Notes: generated by a model not told the origin, from the sequence alone. A stretch of 41,775 nt of DNA from JAWOGN01 sp046496815 (GCA_046496815.1 JAWOGN010000276.1:1-41775); one strand, 5' to 3'; counted from the first letter of the stretch, positions 16,830 through 24,904 are shown. Made by a program: numbers and translations.

Positions 16830-19214
16830 ATGGAGGAGATGGAGGCAAGTACAAAGATAGACATAGATGCCAAGATAAAGGAAGCAGAGGTCTATTATTC
16901 CATGGGATTGCTTGATGAATCCCTGGGGGCGTACGAGCAGGTTCTTCGCAATGTTCCTGAGATGGGCGACACCCACCCGGAGGACATTCAGGAAAAGATC
17001 GAGAAGTTAAAGAAGGAAATTGCTATTCAAGATGAAGTTGACTCTCGAAGCCTCTCCGCCAAGGATATCAGCAATTTTAAGAAGACCGTGACGAACGATG
17101 AAAGTGTTCCCGCCATTCTTGACAGTGCGGCTGCGTTCAAAGATCTGGGTCTTTTTGCAGAGGCTGTTACGGAGTATGAAAAGCTCTTTAACCTGGATTA
17201 CCCGCCTGAAAAGACCATTCCGGAAATCGGAGCGTGCCTTATTAGAATTCATTCGCCTTTGAAAGCAGTCGAGAAAATCGAACATCTGTTGATCGAACAG
17301 AATGTTGATGAGACGGCAAAAGCTCATGTCAAATTCACTCTCGGGATGGACATGGAGAAAAGGGACCATAAGGATGTGGCACTGGATCTCTATCGCTCTG
17401 CCCTGGAACTTGCTCCAAAAGACGAGGATATCAAAAAAAGACTCCACGCAATCGAAGCAAGTCTTTCCTCGGGCTCAAAGTATGATTACCTGCTTAACAA
17501 AAAAATGGTGACGACGGATCAGCTTCAGCAAGCCCTGGGTCAATCAAGACAAAGAAAAAAAAGTGTGGAATTCATCCTCATTCAAAACTTTAGGGTCGAT
17601 AAAGAACAGCTCGGCAAATCGCTTTCACTGTATTACGGTTGCAAGTTCAGGAGCTATGATCCCGAAGTGCCGACACCGGTGGAACTGATCAGCAATCTGA
17701 AAAAAGCCTTCCTGCTGCATCAGCTATGGGTCCCGATGAGCTGGGGAAAAGATGGGGTGGAGATACTCATTGATGATCCCAGGGACCTTAGCAGAACCGA
17801 TCACATTCGGGCCCTGGTGAAGTCAAGAAAAATCGATTTCTCCGTCGCAATCAAAGAGGATATAGAGGCATTCATCAAAAAGTTCTTTGAAGACAATACC
17901 GCCGACGGGTCCACTCCCGGTGAGGCGACCTTTGAGGACTTCGACCTGATGCCGGACATCTCCTTCGAGGAGGAGGACGAAGAAGTCGAGGAAAAAGATG
18001 AATATGATGAGACCTCCGGCAAGGTGGTTAAACTGGTCGACCAGATTTTGATAACCGCATATCGAAAAAATGCTTCGGACATCCACATAGAGCCCTCTTC
18101 CCTTACCAAGTCCACCAACATCCGCTTTCGGATCGATGGGGTATGTCAGCAATATATCACGATCCCCAACCTGATGGCCAAAGGCGTCCTTTCCCGGGTC
18201 AAGATCATGGCCCATCTGGATATCGCCGAAAAACGCCTCCCTCAGGATGGAAAAATCAAGTTCAAACGAAAAGGCATACGTTCCTTCGAGCTTCGAGTCG
18301 CCACGCTTCCCACCGCAGGGGGTTATGAGGATGCGGTGTTAAGAATTCTGGCCTCCGCCGGCGCCATGAAGCTGGAAGAAATGGGCTTGACCGAGAGAAA
18401 TCTTGACATTATGAAGAAAATCCTCTCCAAGCCATATGGCCTTATCCCCGTGGTGGGGCCGACCGGTTCGGGCAAGACCACCACGCTTCACGCTGCGCTG
18501 GGTCATATCAACAAACCGGGCATTAAAATCTGGACCGCTGAAGATCCCGTCGAGATCACCCAGCCCGGTTTGCGACAGGTGGAAACAAAACCCAAGATCG
18601 GACTGACCTTTGCCAGAATCATGCGGGCTTTTTTGAGGGCGGACCCGGATGTGATCATGATCGGTGAGATGCGAGATGAGGAGACCGCCTCCATTGCCGT
18701 CGAGGCCTCTCTTACGGGCCATTTGGTTTTTTCAACGCTGCACACCAATAGTGCTCCGGAAACCGTGACACGGCTCCTGGACATGGGACTTAATCCCCTG
18801 AATTTTTCCGATGCATTTCTGGGAGTGCTGGCGCAAAGACTCGTGAGAAGATTGTGTACCAATTGCCGAAAGGAGTTTAAACCAACAGGTGCGGAATTCG
18901 ATCAAATTGTGGAATACTACGGGAAAGAGCAGTTCGAAGCCACCGGCATTGAATACTCTAAAGATCTCACCCTCTACAGTCCCGTAGGATGTGAAACGTG
19001 TTCCGGAACCGGCTACCGCGGTCGTCTCGGAATTCACGAATTGATGGAGGGCACGCCTGAGATTAAAAGAATGATCAAGAAACAAGCTTCTGCGGAAGAG
19101 ATATTTGAGAAAGCAATGAAGGAAGGCATGACAACCCTCAAACAGGACGGCACACTCAAGGTGCTTCAGGGTATAACGGATCTTGCCGAGGTGCGCCGGG
19201 TCTGTATCAATTGA
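16830..19214 (+). CDS. PilB/GspE-family motor ATPase with N-terminal TPR extension
   Basis: A 794-residue type II secretion / type IV pilus assembly ATPase. Residues 1-215 are TPR-like (YYSMGLLDESLGAYEQVL; FAEAVTEYEKLF; ALDLYRSALELAPKDEDI), unusual for this family. A GspE N-terminal domain follows (about 220-350: YDYLLNKKMVTTDQLQQAL). After an acidic linker (EEEDEEVEEKDEYDE), the ATPase domain has Walker A GPTGSGKTTT near residue 543, Asp-box and Walker B DPDVIMIGEMRDEET near 604, the His-box TGHLVFSTLHTN, and a tetracysteine zinc site (CTNC ... CETC). The usual family length is 550-600, so the TPR part accounts for the excess. The start may be 16830 or the ATG at 16839. No PilC, PilT, pilin or secretin gene is in the window. 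Confidence 0.93.
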   Translation: MEEMEASTKIDIDAKIKEAEVYYSMGLLDESLGAYEQVLRNVPEMGDTHPEDIQEKIEKLKKEIAIQDEVDSRSLSAKDISNFKKTVTNDESVPAILDSAAAFKDLGLFAEAVTEYEKLFNLDYPPEKTIPEIGACLIRIHSPLKAVEKIEHLLIEQNVDETAKAHVKFTLGMDMEKRDHKDVALDLYRSALELAPKDEDIKKRLHAIEASLSSGSKYDYLLNKKMVTTDQLQQALGQSRQRKKSVEFILIQNFRVDKEQLGKSLSLYYGCKFRSYDPEVPTPVELISNLKKAFLLHQLWVPMSWGKDGVEILIDDPRDLSRTDHIRALVKSRKIDFSVAIKEDIEAFIKKFFEDNTADGSTPGEATFEDFDLMPDISFEEEDEEVEEKDEYDETSGKVVKLVDQILITAYRKNASDIHIEPSSLTKSTNIRFRIDGVCQQYITIPNLMAKGVLSRVKIMAHLDIAEKRLPQDGKIKFKRKGIRSFELRVATLPTAGGYEDAVLRILASAGAMKLEEMGLTERNLDIMKKILSKPYGLIPVVGPTGSGKTTTLHAALGHINKPGIKIWTAEDPVEITQPGLRQVETKPKIGLTFARIMRAFLRADPDVIMIGEMRDEETASIAVEASLTGHLVFSTLHTNSAPETVTRLLDMGLNPLNFSDAFLGVLAQRLVRRLCTNCRKEFKPTGAEFDQIVEYYGKEQFEATGIEYSKDLTLYSPVGCETCSGTGYRGRLGIHELMEGTPEIKRMIKKQASAEEIFEKAMKEGMTTLKQDGTLKVLQGITDLAEVRRVCIN

Positions 19215-19296
19215 TCGCCGGATAAATCAACTTCATCTTCATCAACACGTCAACCTGAAAAAAACACACTCCCAAGAGACACCGCTCGACGAAAAA

Positions 19297-19335
19297 GTCC
19301 CGGACAAAAGGCTTCTCAGTGGCCCCCGTCCGGGG
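19297..19335 (-). terminator. minus-strand terminator-like hairpin
   Basis: On the minus strand, CCCGGAC and GTCCGGG (22-base loop) form a 7-bp stem followed by AC and a five-T run. No minus-strand gene is directly upstream except the one ending at 19849, across the oppositely directed HNH gene. The long loop makes this a moderate candidate. Confidence 0.35.
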
Positions 19336-19342
19336 TGTCTTC

Positions 19343-19371
19343 AAAAATCCCATCGCCGCACAGGCGATGGG
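19343..19371 (-). terminator. minus-strand intrinsic terminator
   Basis: CCCATCGCC and GGCGATGGG form a perfect 9-bp stem with a 5-base loop, followed on the minus strand by ATTTTTG. It has the form of a rho-independent terminator only in that direction; on the plus strand there is no T-run. Together with the hairpin at 19297-19335 it would stop transcripts running antisense to the HNH gene. Confidence 0.55.
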
Positions 19372-19482
19372 AGACCGCCCGCTTTCAACACAACGTGACT
19401 TTTTCTCGCGCATCACGTATACTCATGGTGACGTTTTAGACCGAGACTCGGACGGCCGATGCCGTAAACCTGATAATGCGGG

Positions 19483-19842
19483 ATGCCCAAAACACGTTGC
19501 TATCCGTTTTTCATCAGCCTGTTGCCTAACATGATGCCCTTTGAAATCGATGATGTCACTGAAAAACAGGTGAGACGGGAAAAAGAGAAAGCCCGGAATC
19601 TCAGACATACGCACTGGTGGGACAAAAAGATCCAGAAAGGAATCTGTCACTATTGTCATCGTCATGTGGGCCGGGATCAGTTGACCATGGACCATGTCGT
19701 ACCCCTCAGCCGCGGCGGGAAGAGCAAAAAAGGAAATATCGTCCCGGCCTGCAAAGCGTGTAACAACAAGAAGAAATATCTGTTGCCTGTCGAGTGGGAG
19801 GAATACGTTAGGTCCTTGGCGAAGATGCCCCCCGAGTCATGA
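19483..19842 (+). CDS. HNH endonuclease family protein
   Basis: A small HNH nuclease of 119 residues (103 if the ATG at 19531 is used). The zinc-binding Cys pairs CHYC and CKAC frame the HNH motif: DHVVPLSRGG carries the catalytic His and GNIVPACKACNNKK the Asn region. The N-terminal part is basic and helical (VRREKEKARNLRHTHWW), which could contact DNA. HNH proteins of this size are found as free-standing genes of unknown role, in restriction systems and in mobile elements; no other such gene is nearby. It lies between the motor ATPase gene and a convergent gene that ends 7 bases after its stop. Neither start has a strong ribosome binding site. Confidence 0.85.
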   Translation: MPKTRCYPFFISLLPNMMPFEIDDVTEKQVRREKEKARNLRHTHWWDKKIQKGICHYCHRHVGRDQLTMDHVVPLSRGGKSKKGNIVPACKACNNKKKYLLPVEWEEYVRSLAKMPPES

Positions 19843-19848
19843 ACTTAA

Positions 19849-20661
19849 TCAGCCTTTTCTCTTTTTCACCGCCACGGACACCCCGACAACATCTCCCGAA
19901 CCGCTTCCCACCCGCTCGCAGGCCCGCCCGAGATTGACGGCAATTTCAAGACAATCCGAACTGCCGATAAGGGCCAATGCTTCCCCCGCCTGTGCTTCGG
20001 AATATGTCTCATGGACGCCCACAACAACCAGATTACCGACCTCTATGATGGGTTGCGCGGACTCCAGGTAGCGATCCATTTCTTTTCCTTTGATATTTGT
20101 GATGAGGTTTCCAAAGTGATCGACACGAAGCACCTGACCCCACAGAAAACCGCCTTTTTCCCTGGGTTTCGGCAGATCAAGGCGCACCGGATCAGATACG
20201 ACCGGCCCCATCATCCGCGAATCCTCCCCCCGGCAGAGATGTGCCGCCACGGGAGCAAAAATATCTCTTCCATGAAATGTGTGACTCACCTCATTCAGGA
20301 AAAATTTACGTTCCAACAGATGAATAATCTTTGTAGTTCGAGCGGCGTTTATGATCGGCCAAAAAAGACCATTGTCCGGACCCACAAAGAAATGATCCGT
20401 TGTTTCAACGAGGATCGGCCGTCTTTCACTTCCCACGCCCGGATCAACAACCCCCACATGGATTGTTCCTTTGGGAAAGTGAGGAAAGACCTCCTGAATG
20501 AGCGCGGAGGCCTGCACGACCGAACCGGCTTTCACGCAGTGAGTTAAGTCAATAAGTTTGGCGCTCGCATGAATCGAGAGGATGACCCCCTTCATGATCC
20601 CCACATACGGGTCCGTGAGGCCGAAATCGCTTGTGAGAGTGATAATTCCGGAGGGCTTCAA
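19849..20661 (-). CDS. SAM hydroxide adenosyltransferase (DUF62 family)
   Basis: Hydrolyses S-adenosylmethionine to adenosine and methionine using hydroxide. The family is also known as DUF62 and is related to fluorinase/chlorinase. Motifs present: TSDFGLTDPYVGIMKG (N-terminal SAM site), VDPGVGSERRPI, FVGPDNGLF, HTFHGRDIFAPVAAHL, and DHFGNLITNI of the C-terminal domain. Length is 270 residues, as usual. The TTG at 20661 is preferred because GGAGGG lies 7-12 bases before it; another TTG at 20667 abuts that site. The gene overlaps the end of the sirtuin remnant upstream by four bases, implying coupling. Physiological role in bacteria is not settled. Confidence 0.92.
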   Translation of the reverse strand: MKPSGIITLTSDFGLTDPYVGIMKGVILSIHASAKLIDLTHCVKAGSVVQASALIQEVFPHFPKGTIHVGVVDPGVGSERRPILVETTDHFFVGPDNGLFWPIINAARTTKIIHLLERKFFLNEVSHTFHGRDIFAPVAAHLCRGEDSRMMGPVVSDPVRLDLPKPREKGGFLWGQVLRVDHFGNLITNIKGKEMDRYLESAQPIIEVGNLVVVGVHETYSEAQAGEALALIGSSDCLEIAVNLGRACERVGSGSGDVVGVSVAVKKRKG

Positions 20662-20873
20662 TTCCAACCCTCCATCAGTTTGGGAAGGATTTCTCCGGCT
20701 TTTCCAAGCTGGGAGTGGTCCATAATATGCGTGTAGGAAGTTTTTTCGAGATTGATTTCACCGACTATGACGCGGGCGGATTTTGCCTCGAGGGCCAAGG
20801 AGGCGCCCGTTAACACCGCCACCCGACGCGCGTTCATGAGCGCTTGCCTCAGCACACTGTTTGCCTCATCCAT
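20658..20873 (-). pseudogene. sirtuin (NAD-dependent deacylase) remnant with in-frame internal deletion
   Basis: The 71-residue product joins two ends of a sirtuin. Residues about 8-24 (ALMNARRVAVLTGA) match the start of the sirtuin NAD-binding fold, which normally continues GISxESGIP. The remainder (SLALEAKSARVIVGEINLEK, then GKAGEILPKLMEG) matches the sirtuin C-terminus. Everything between is gone, roughly 170 residues, including the catalytic His, the four zinc Cys and most of the NAD site. The reading frame is intact, with ATG and stop, and translation appears coupled to the downstream SAM hydroxide adenosyltransferase. It cannot be an active deacylase; whether the short product is made or useful is unknown. 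Confidence 0.65.
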
Positions 20874-21007
20874 ATGTTACCCTTTGAACGCATTCTTTCC
20901 GTTGATTCTTCAGTCTCATTCTAAAAACTCACCCAATCTCCTTATATCCCATTCACGAGTTTTCTCAAAGCGCTCAATTGGTTCGTTCCTTCAAATTTTG
21001 CAAATGC

Positions 21008-21030
21008 GTATCAATTCAGATATGTGAAAA
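21008..21030. repeat. short dispersed motif, weak copy C
   Basis: GTATCAATTCAGATATGTG with a following A-run resembles the stretches at 13131-13159 and 34275-34299, less well than those two resemble each other. It lies in the 323-base gene-free region 20874-21196, which otherwise holds only the promoter and operator at 21130-21176. Confidence 0.25.
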
Positions 21031-21129
21031 AAACCCGTAAGCGAAACAGAAGGGGCCGTTGAGATCTCTTTCAGAAGATCACAGGGTGAATCAAAGGGGC
21101 GTGTTCCGAAGCGCTTTCTCAAAATCTCA

Positions 21130-21156
21130 TTGACAGAGACCCCGAATCCATATAGA
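21130..21156 (+). promoter_or_regulatory. candidate promoter of the TetR regulator gene
   Basis: A perfect -35 box TTGACA (21130-21135) is followed, after a short 15-base spacer, by TATAGA (21151-21156). Transcription would begin near 21163, inside the palindrome at 21161-21176. The regulator ATG is at 21197. The short spacer suggests a weak or regulated promoter. Confidence 0.45.
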
Positions 21157-21160
21157 CGTT

Positions 21161-21176
21161 GAACAAACGTTCGTTC
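21161..21176. promoter_or_regulatory. candidate TetR-family operator
   Basis: GAACAAACGTTCGTTC is a near-perfect palindrome: the half-sites GAACAAAC and GTTCGTTC match at 7 of 8 positions when inverted. It covers the expected transcription start of the TetR gene, as expected for autorepression. Operators with GAAC/GTTC ends are typical of TetR-type fatty-acid regulators. Confidence 0.5.
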
Positions 21177-21196
21177 CAATATTTGCGGCCTCCCCG

Positions 21197-21778
21197 ATGT
21201 CAAAGCCGAAAAGCCTACAAAAAAGTAAAAAAATTCAGAATGTTGTTGCACATCTTTTTGCGCGAAAGGGCTATCACTCAACCTCCATGCGGGCGATTGC
21301 CCGAGAGGTGGGGATGAACCAATCTTCCCTTTACCATTACTTCAAAAGCAAAGAAAATATTCTCTTCAAGCTCATGAACGATGCCGTGGATGATGCATTG
21401 GCAACGCTGAATGAGATTTGTGCCGCGGATCTTTCCCCGCAGGAAAAACTGAATGAAGTTCTCGGCTTCTATACCCGGTATTATGCAGGCGATCAAGAGC
21501 GACTTATCATTTTGATCAACGAAATCAATTCCCTGAGCGAATCCAACCGCCGGATTCTTGTCAAAAAGCAGCGGCAATACGTTCACTTGCTCAGGTCGAT
21601 CATCAATGAGTTGGCGGCGGACAACAAAATAATGGAAGTCGATTCGACGGTTGCCACCTTTGCCTTTTTCGGCATGGTCCATTACACCGTCAAATGGTAC
21701 CGCAAAGAGGGCGCGATCGGATTGGATGAATTGGCCGATTCATTTTCGCAAATTCTTACCAGGGGGATACTCCGGTGA
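21197..21778 (+). CDS. TetR-family regulator, probably of the etf/acyl-CoA dehydrogenase genes
   Basis: A 193-residue TetR regulator. The N-terminal helix-turn-helix is complete (VVAHLFARKGYHSTSMRAIA, then EVGMNQSSLYHYFKSKENIL). The C-terminal ligand domain has RYYAGDQERLIILINEINSL and ends in a Phe/Tyr/Trp-rich helix (ATFAFFGMVHYTVKWY), like regulators that sense acyl-CoA. It lies 98 bases before etfB on the same strand, so fatty or aromatic acyl-CoA oxidation is the likely target. A promoter and palindromic site lie directly upstream. The ATG has no obvious ribosome binding site. Confidence 0.9.
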   Translation: MSKPKSLQKSKKIQNVVAHLFARKGYHSTSMRAIAREVGMNQSSLYHYFKSKENILFKLMNDAVDDALATLNEICAADLSPQEKLNEVLGFYTRYYAGDQERLIILINEINSLSESNRRILVKKQRQYVHLLRSIINELAADNKIMEVDSTVATFAFFGMVHYTVKWYRKEGAIGLDELADSFSQILTRGILR

Positions 21779-21876
21779 ATATTTCTAAGACCCTGTGCTT
21801 TGTTGGGTTTGGGTGCATGCAACTTCTCGAAATTATGAATAAAATTTTCGATACAGCTCAGTAGGAGGTCAAAGGA

Positions 21877-22656
21877 ATGAACATCATTGTGTGCGTCAAG
21901 CGGGTCCCCCTCACCCAGGAAGTGGACCTGGAGATTGATCCCAAAAAGAATGAAGTGCGCAAAGAGATGTTGGCGTATGCCATCAATGAGTGGGACAACT
22001 ACGCCGTGGAAGAGGCCGTTCGCCTTAAGGAAAAATTCCAGGGTGATGTGACCGCCATCACCATCGGGGATGAAGATGATGAGGAAGTGCTCAGGAGGTG
22101 CCTGGCCATGGGGGCCGATCGGGCCCTACGTATTGATCCGGGAGCGCTTGACTTGGATGCATTTGTCATTTCAAAAATTTTGGCGGAGGTCATCGGGAAT
22201 CTGAAATATGATCTGATCCTGACAGGGGTTCAAACCGATGATATGAACAACGGGGCGGTTGGGATCATGTTGGCCGAGCATCTCGGCGTGGCCCATGCTG
22301 CAGTTGTGATCGGTATCGAACCCGAAGCGAACGGGGTCAAATTGAGGCTGGAGCTTGAAGGCGGCACAGACGAGGTCTCAACCATCAAACTGCCGGCGTT
22401 ACTCAGCATTCAGACCGGAATCAACGAACCCAGATATGTATCCATCATGGGTATTCGAAAGGCTGCCAAAAAAGAGCTCCGCGTCACCCCGGCGGATGCG
22501 CTTCATCTCTCACCGGATGACCTGTCACCCCGTACAAGGATTGAAGCGGTGTTCTTTCCCCCGGAGACGGCGGGTGCGGAGATCATTGACGGGGACCCGG
22601 CTACCATTGCCGGACGGATTCTCCGCATCATCAAGGAAAAGGGGGGGCGTGTATAA
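21877..22656 (+). CDS. etfB: electron transfer flavoprotein beta subunit
   Basis: EtfB (259 residues) pairs with EtfA to carry electrons from acyl-CoA dehydrogenases to a membrane quinone reductase. It opens with the typical MNIIVCVKRVP and shows NEWDNYAVEEAVRL, the nucleotide-binding AMGADRALRID, and DLILTGVQTDDMNNGAVG, which lines the AMP or second-FAD pocket. A strong AGGAGG precedes the ATG. The stop codon overlaps the etfA start by one base (TAATG), indicating coupled translation. The neighbouring acyl-CoA dehydrogenase supports a role in beta-oxidation; a bifurcating type cannot be excluded from sequence by eye. Confidence 0.94.
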   Translation: MNIIVCVKRVPLTQEVDLEIDPKKNEVRKEMLAYAINEWDNYAVEEAVRLKEKFQGDVTAITIGDEDDEEVLRRCLAMGADRALRIDPGALDLDAFVISKILAEVIGNLKYDLILTGVQTDDMNNGAVGIMLAEHLGVAHAAVVIGIEPEANGVKLRLELEGGTDEVSTIKLPALLSIQTGINEPRYVSIMGIRKAAKKELRVTPADALHLSPDDLSPRTRIEAVFFPPETAGAEIIDGDPATIAGRILRIIKEKGGRV

Positions 22657-23624
22657 TGGGCGAGATATTTGTCGTGGTGGAGCACAGGAAAGGAGCGGTG
22701 AGAGAAATCACGTATCAGATGCTTCATAAGGCCGACCAGCTATGCCGGGAGCTCTCCGATGACCTCACCGCAATCGTGATGGGGGGAAAAGATGACGTAC
22801 CCCTCAATGAGGTTGCCAAAAGGGCGGACAGGGTTATCGCGGTTGAAGATGAGCGGGTGAAGGACTTCAATGCCGACCTTTACAAAGAAACTCTCAAAGA
22901 ACTGATTGAGGAACATAGACCGCTCTTGACGCTAATGGCCCATAGTGCGTATGGTATGGATCTGGCCCCTTCGCTTTCGATTCAGACGGGGTATCCCCTT
23001 GCCACGGATTGTGTGGATGTTCTTATTGAGGATGGACGCCTGAAGGTTCTCCGCCAGATATACGCAGGAAAGCTTTTCTCGAAGGTTTCTTTTAAAGATT
23101 CTAAAGGGTACCTCATCACTGTCAGAGAGGGTGCCTTTCCCCCCGAAGCGAGAGGAAAACGTCGCGGCGAGGTGACCAGACAAGGGCTCCCGGCTGATCT
23201 TCCCGAACCGCGCAAGCAATTCGTGGCGTTTGAGGACGCGGGTGCCGGAGAAGTTGACATCTCCCAAGCCGAACTCTTGGTATCTGTTGGACGGGGTATC
23301 GGAGAGAAAGAGAATGTTGCAATTCTAGAGGAATTGGCGGAACGTATGGGCGGCACACTATCCTGTTCCCGACCTGTGGTAGACAAAAACTGGTTGCCCA
23401 AGTACCACCAAGTGGGGACTTCAGGAAAAACGGTAAAGCCCCGGGTATATCTTGCCTTCGGCATCAGTGGGGCATTCCAGCACATCGCAGGAATTGCGGG
23501 TGCCGGAACCGTAATAGCGGTCAACAAAGACAAGAAGGCGCCGATATTTCGGGTTGCAGATTACGGCGTGACAGAAGACCTCTTCAAAATTGTGCAGGCC
23601 CTGAAAGCGGAACTGGCGAAATAA
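22656..23624 (+). CDS. etfA: electron transfer flavoprotein alpha subunit
   Basis: EtfA, 322 residues. The C-terminal FAD-binding domain is canonical: GRGIGEKENVAILEELAERM, the Ser-Arg pair in SCSRPVVD, QVGTSGKTVKPRVYLAFGIS, GAFQHIAGI, and NKDKKAPIFRVADYGV. The N-terminal half (1-190) is the less conserved EtfA/B-like fold starting MGEIFVVVEHRKGAV. It begins within the etfB stop codon. It forms the EtfAB heterodimer, which would accept electrons from the acyl-CoA dehydrogenase encoded 137 bases downstream. No ETF:quinone oxidoreductase gene is in the window. Confidence 0.95.
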   Translation: MGEIFVVVEHRKGAVREITYQMLHKADQLCRELSDDLTAIVMGGKDDVPLNEVAKRADRVIAVEDERVKDFNADLYKETLKELIEEHRPLLTLMAHSAYGMDLAPSLSIQTGYPLATDCVDVLIEDGRLKVLRQIYAGKLFSKVSFKDSKGYLITVREGAFPPEARGKRRGEVTRQGLPADLPEPRKQFVAFEDAGAGEVDISQAELLVSVGRGIGEKENVAILEELAERMGGTLSCSRPVVDKNWLPKYHQVGTSGKTVKPRVYLAFGISGAFQHIAGIAGAGTVIAVNKDKKAPIFRVADYGVTEDLFKIVQALKAELAK

Positions 23625-23761
23625 ACCCGGATGCAAACGGAGCGTCCGGTAATTCGACGAAACGGAACTCAAAAAGATACCCGGAAAACATCCCGCGCAA
23701 AAAATGTGTGGATGCGTTGCGCTTTTCAAATAACTTCCGGTTGCGGTTGTAAGGAGATCTC

Positions 23762-24904
23762 ATGGACTTCACACTCAGTAAGGAACAAGAAGATATCATC
23801 CAGGCCGCTCGAGAATTCGCTCAGGGAGAGTTCCCTGATCGGGCACTCGAATTTGATCGTGAAGAGACCTTTGACCTGGAAATCCGTCGAAAAGCCTGTG
23901 AACTCGGCTTTGTCGGCATATTTATCGATGAAAAATACGGCGGTGCAGGGTATGGTTTCATGGAGCATTGTCTGGTAAATGAGGAATTCTGGGCGGTGGA
24001 TCCGGGCATGGCTCAAGCCATTTTGTCTACCACATTCGGCTCCGAACTCATCCTCCAATACGGAACCGAGGAACAGAAACACAGGGTGCTTCCCAAATTG
24101 GTCTCCGGAGAGGCCATTATGGGCACGGCCATTACCGAACCGGATGCGGGCTCCGACGCGGCCGGCGCCGCGACTACGGCGGTCAAGAATGGGGATTCAT
24201 GGGTGATCAATGGATCCAAAATGTTCACCTCCAACGGCAACATTGCCGATTGGATCCTCGTGTTTTGTCAAACCGATCCGGAAAATCCCTCGCGCCACCA
24301 GCGCCATGCGTTTGTGTTGGTACCCACAAACACACCCGGTTACCAAGCCAACAAGATTCACGGAAAACTTGGGATTCGGGCCTCGGACACCGCCGAAGTC
24401 TCTTTCAACGATGTTCGCGTACCCCTCTCAAACTTGGTTGGAAAGGCGGGCGAAGGATTTCAGGAATTGATGGCCTTCTTTAACCGAACCCGGCTTCATA
24501 TCTGCGGTCAGGCTGTGGGACTGGCACGCGCGGCCCTGGAAGAGTCGATCAAATACACACGGGCGCGACGTCAGTTTGGTGCTTCCTTGGCGTCTTTTCA
24601 AGTGACCCAATTCAAGATTGCGGAGATGGCGACCCTCATTCGAGCCGCCAGAAATCTTTATTATGAAGCCGCCTGGGCGGTAGATCGTGGAAAGGTGGAT
24701 CATGCCCTGATCGCCATGGCAAAATGGTTTTCCGCTGAAATGGCGGTTCGTTGTGCCGACGAGGCACTTCAAATGCACGGCGGATATGGGTACATCGATG
24801 AGTATAAGGTTCAACGGCTTTACAGGGACGCGAAAGTCCTGGAGATTTACGAAGGGACCAAAGAAATAGAAAAGACCATCATTTCAAGGTCTCTTTTGGG
24901 ATAA
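23762..24904 (+). CDS. acyl-CoA dehydrogenase
   Basis: A 380-residue FAD-dependent acyl-CoA dehydrogenase, introducing a double bond between C2 and C3 of an acyl-CoA thioester. Features in order: helical N-terminal domain; AITEPDAGSDAAG (FAD and substrate loop); NGSKMFTSNGNIADW; RRQFGASLASFQVTQFKIAE; MHGGYGYIDEYKVQRLYRDA; and the catalytic Glu in YEGTKEIEKTII. The position of that Glu matches short- and medium-chain and glutaryl-type enzymes. Chain length or aromatic or alicyclic substrate cannot be told. GTAAGGAGA precedes the ATG. It lies downstream of etfBA, its likely electron acceptor, and of a TetR regulator. Confidence 0.94.
   Translation: MDFTLSKEQEDIIQAAREFAQGEFPDRALEFDREETFDLEIRRKACELGFVGIFIDEKYGGAGYGFMEHCLVNEEFWAVDPGMAQAILSTTFGSELILQYGTEEQKHRVLPKLVSGEAIMGTAITEPDAGSDAAGAATTAVKNGDSWVINGSKMFTSNGNIADWILVFCQTDPENPSRHQRHAFVLVPTNTPGYQANKIHGKLGIRASDTAEVSFNDVRVPLSNLVGKAGEGFQELMAFFNRTRLHICGQAVGLARAALEESIKYTRARRQFGASLASFQVTQFKIAEMATLIRAARNLYYEAAWAVDRGKVDHALIAMAKWFSAEMAVRCADEALQMHGGYGYIDEYKVQRLYRDAKVLEIYEGTKEIEKTIISRSLLG

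Noticed and set aside
19440..19490. CCTGATAATGC next to an ACTCGGACGG stretch, reminiscent of a TPP riboswitch.
   Set aside because: The essential CTGAGA helix partner is absent and no thiamine gene follows; the resemblance is short and likely accidental.
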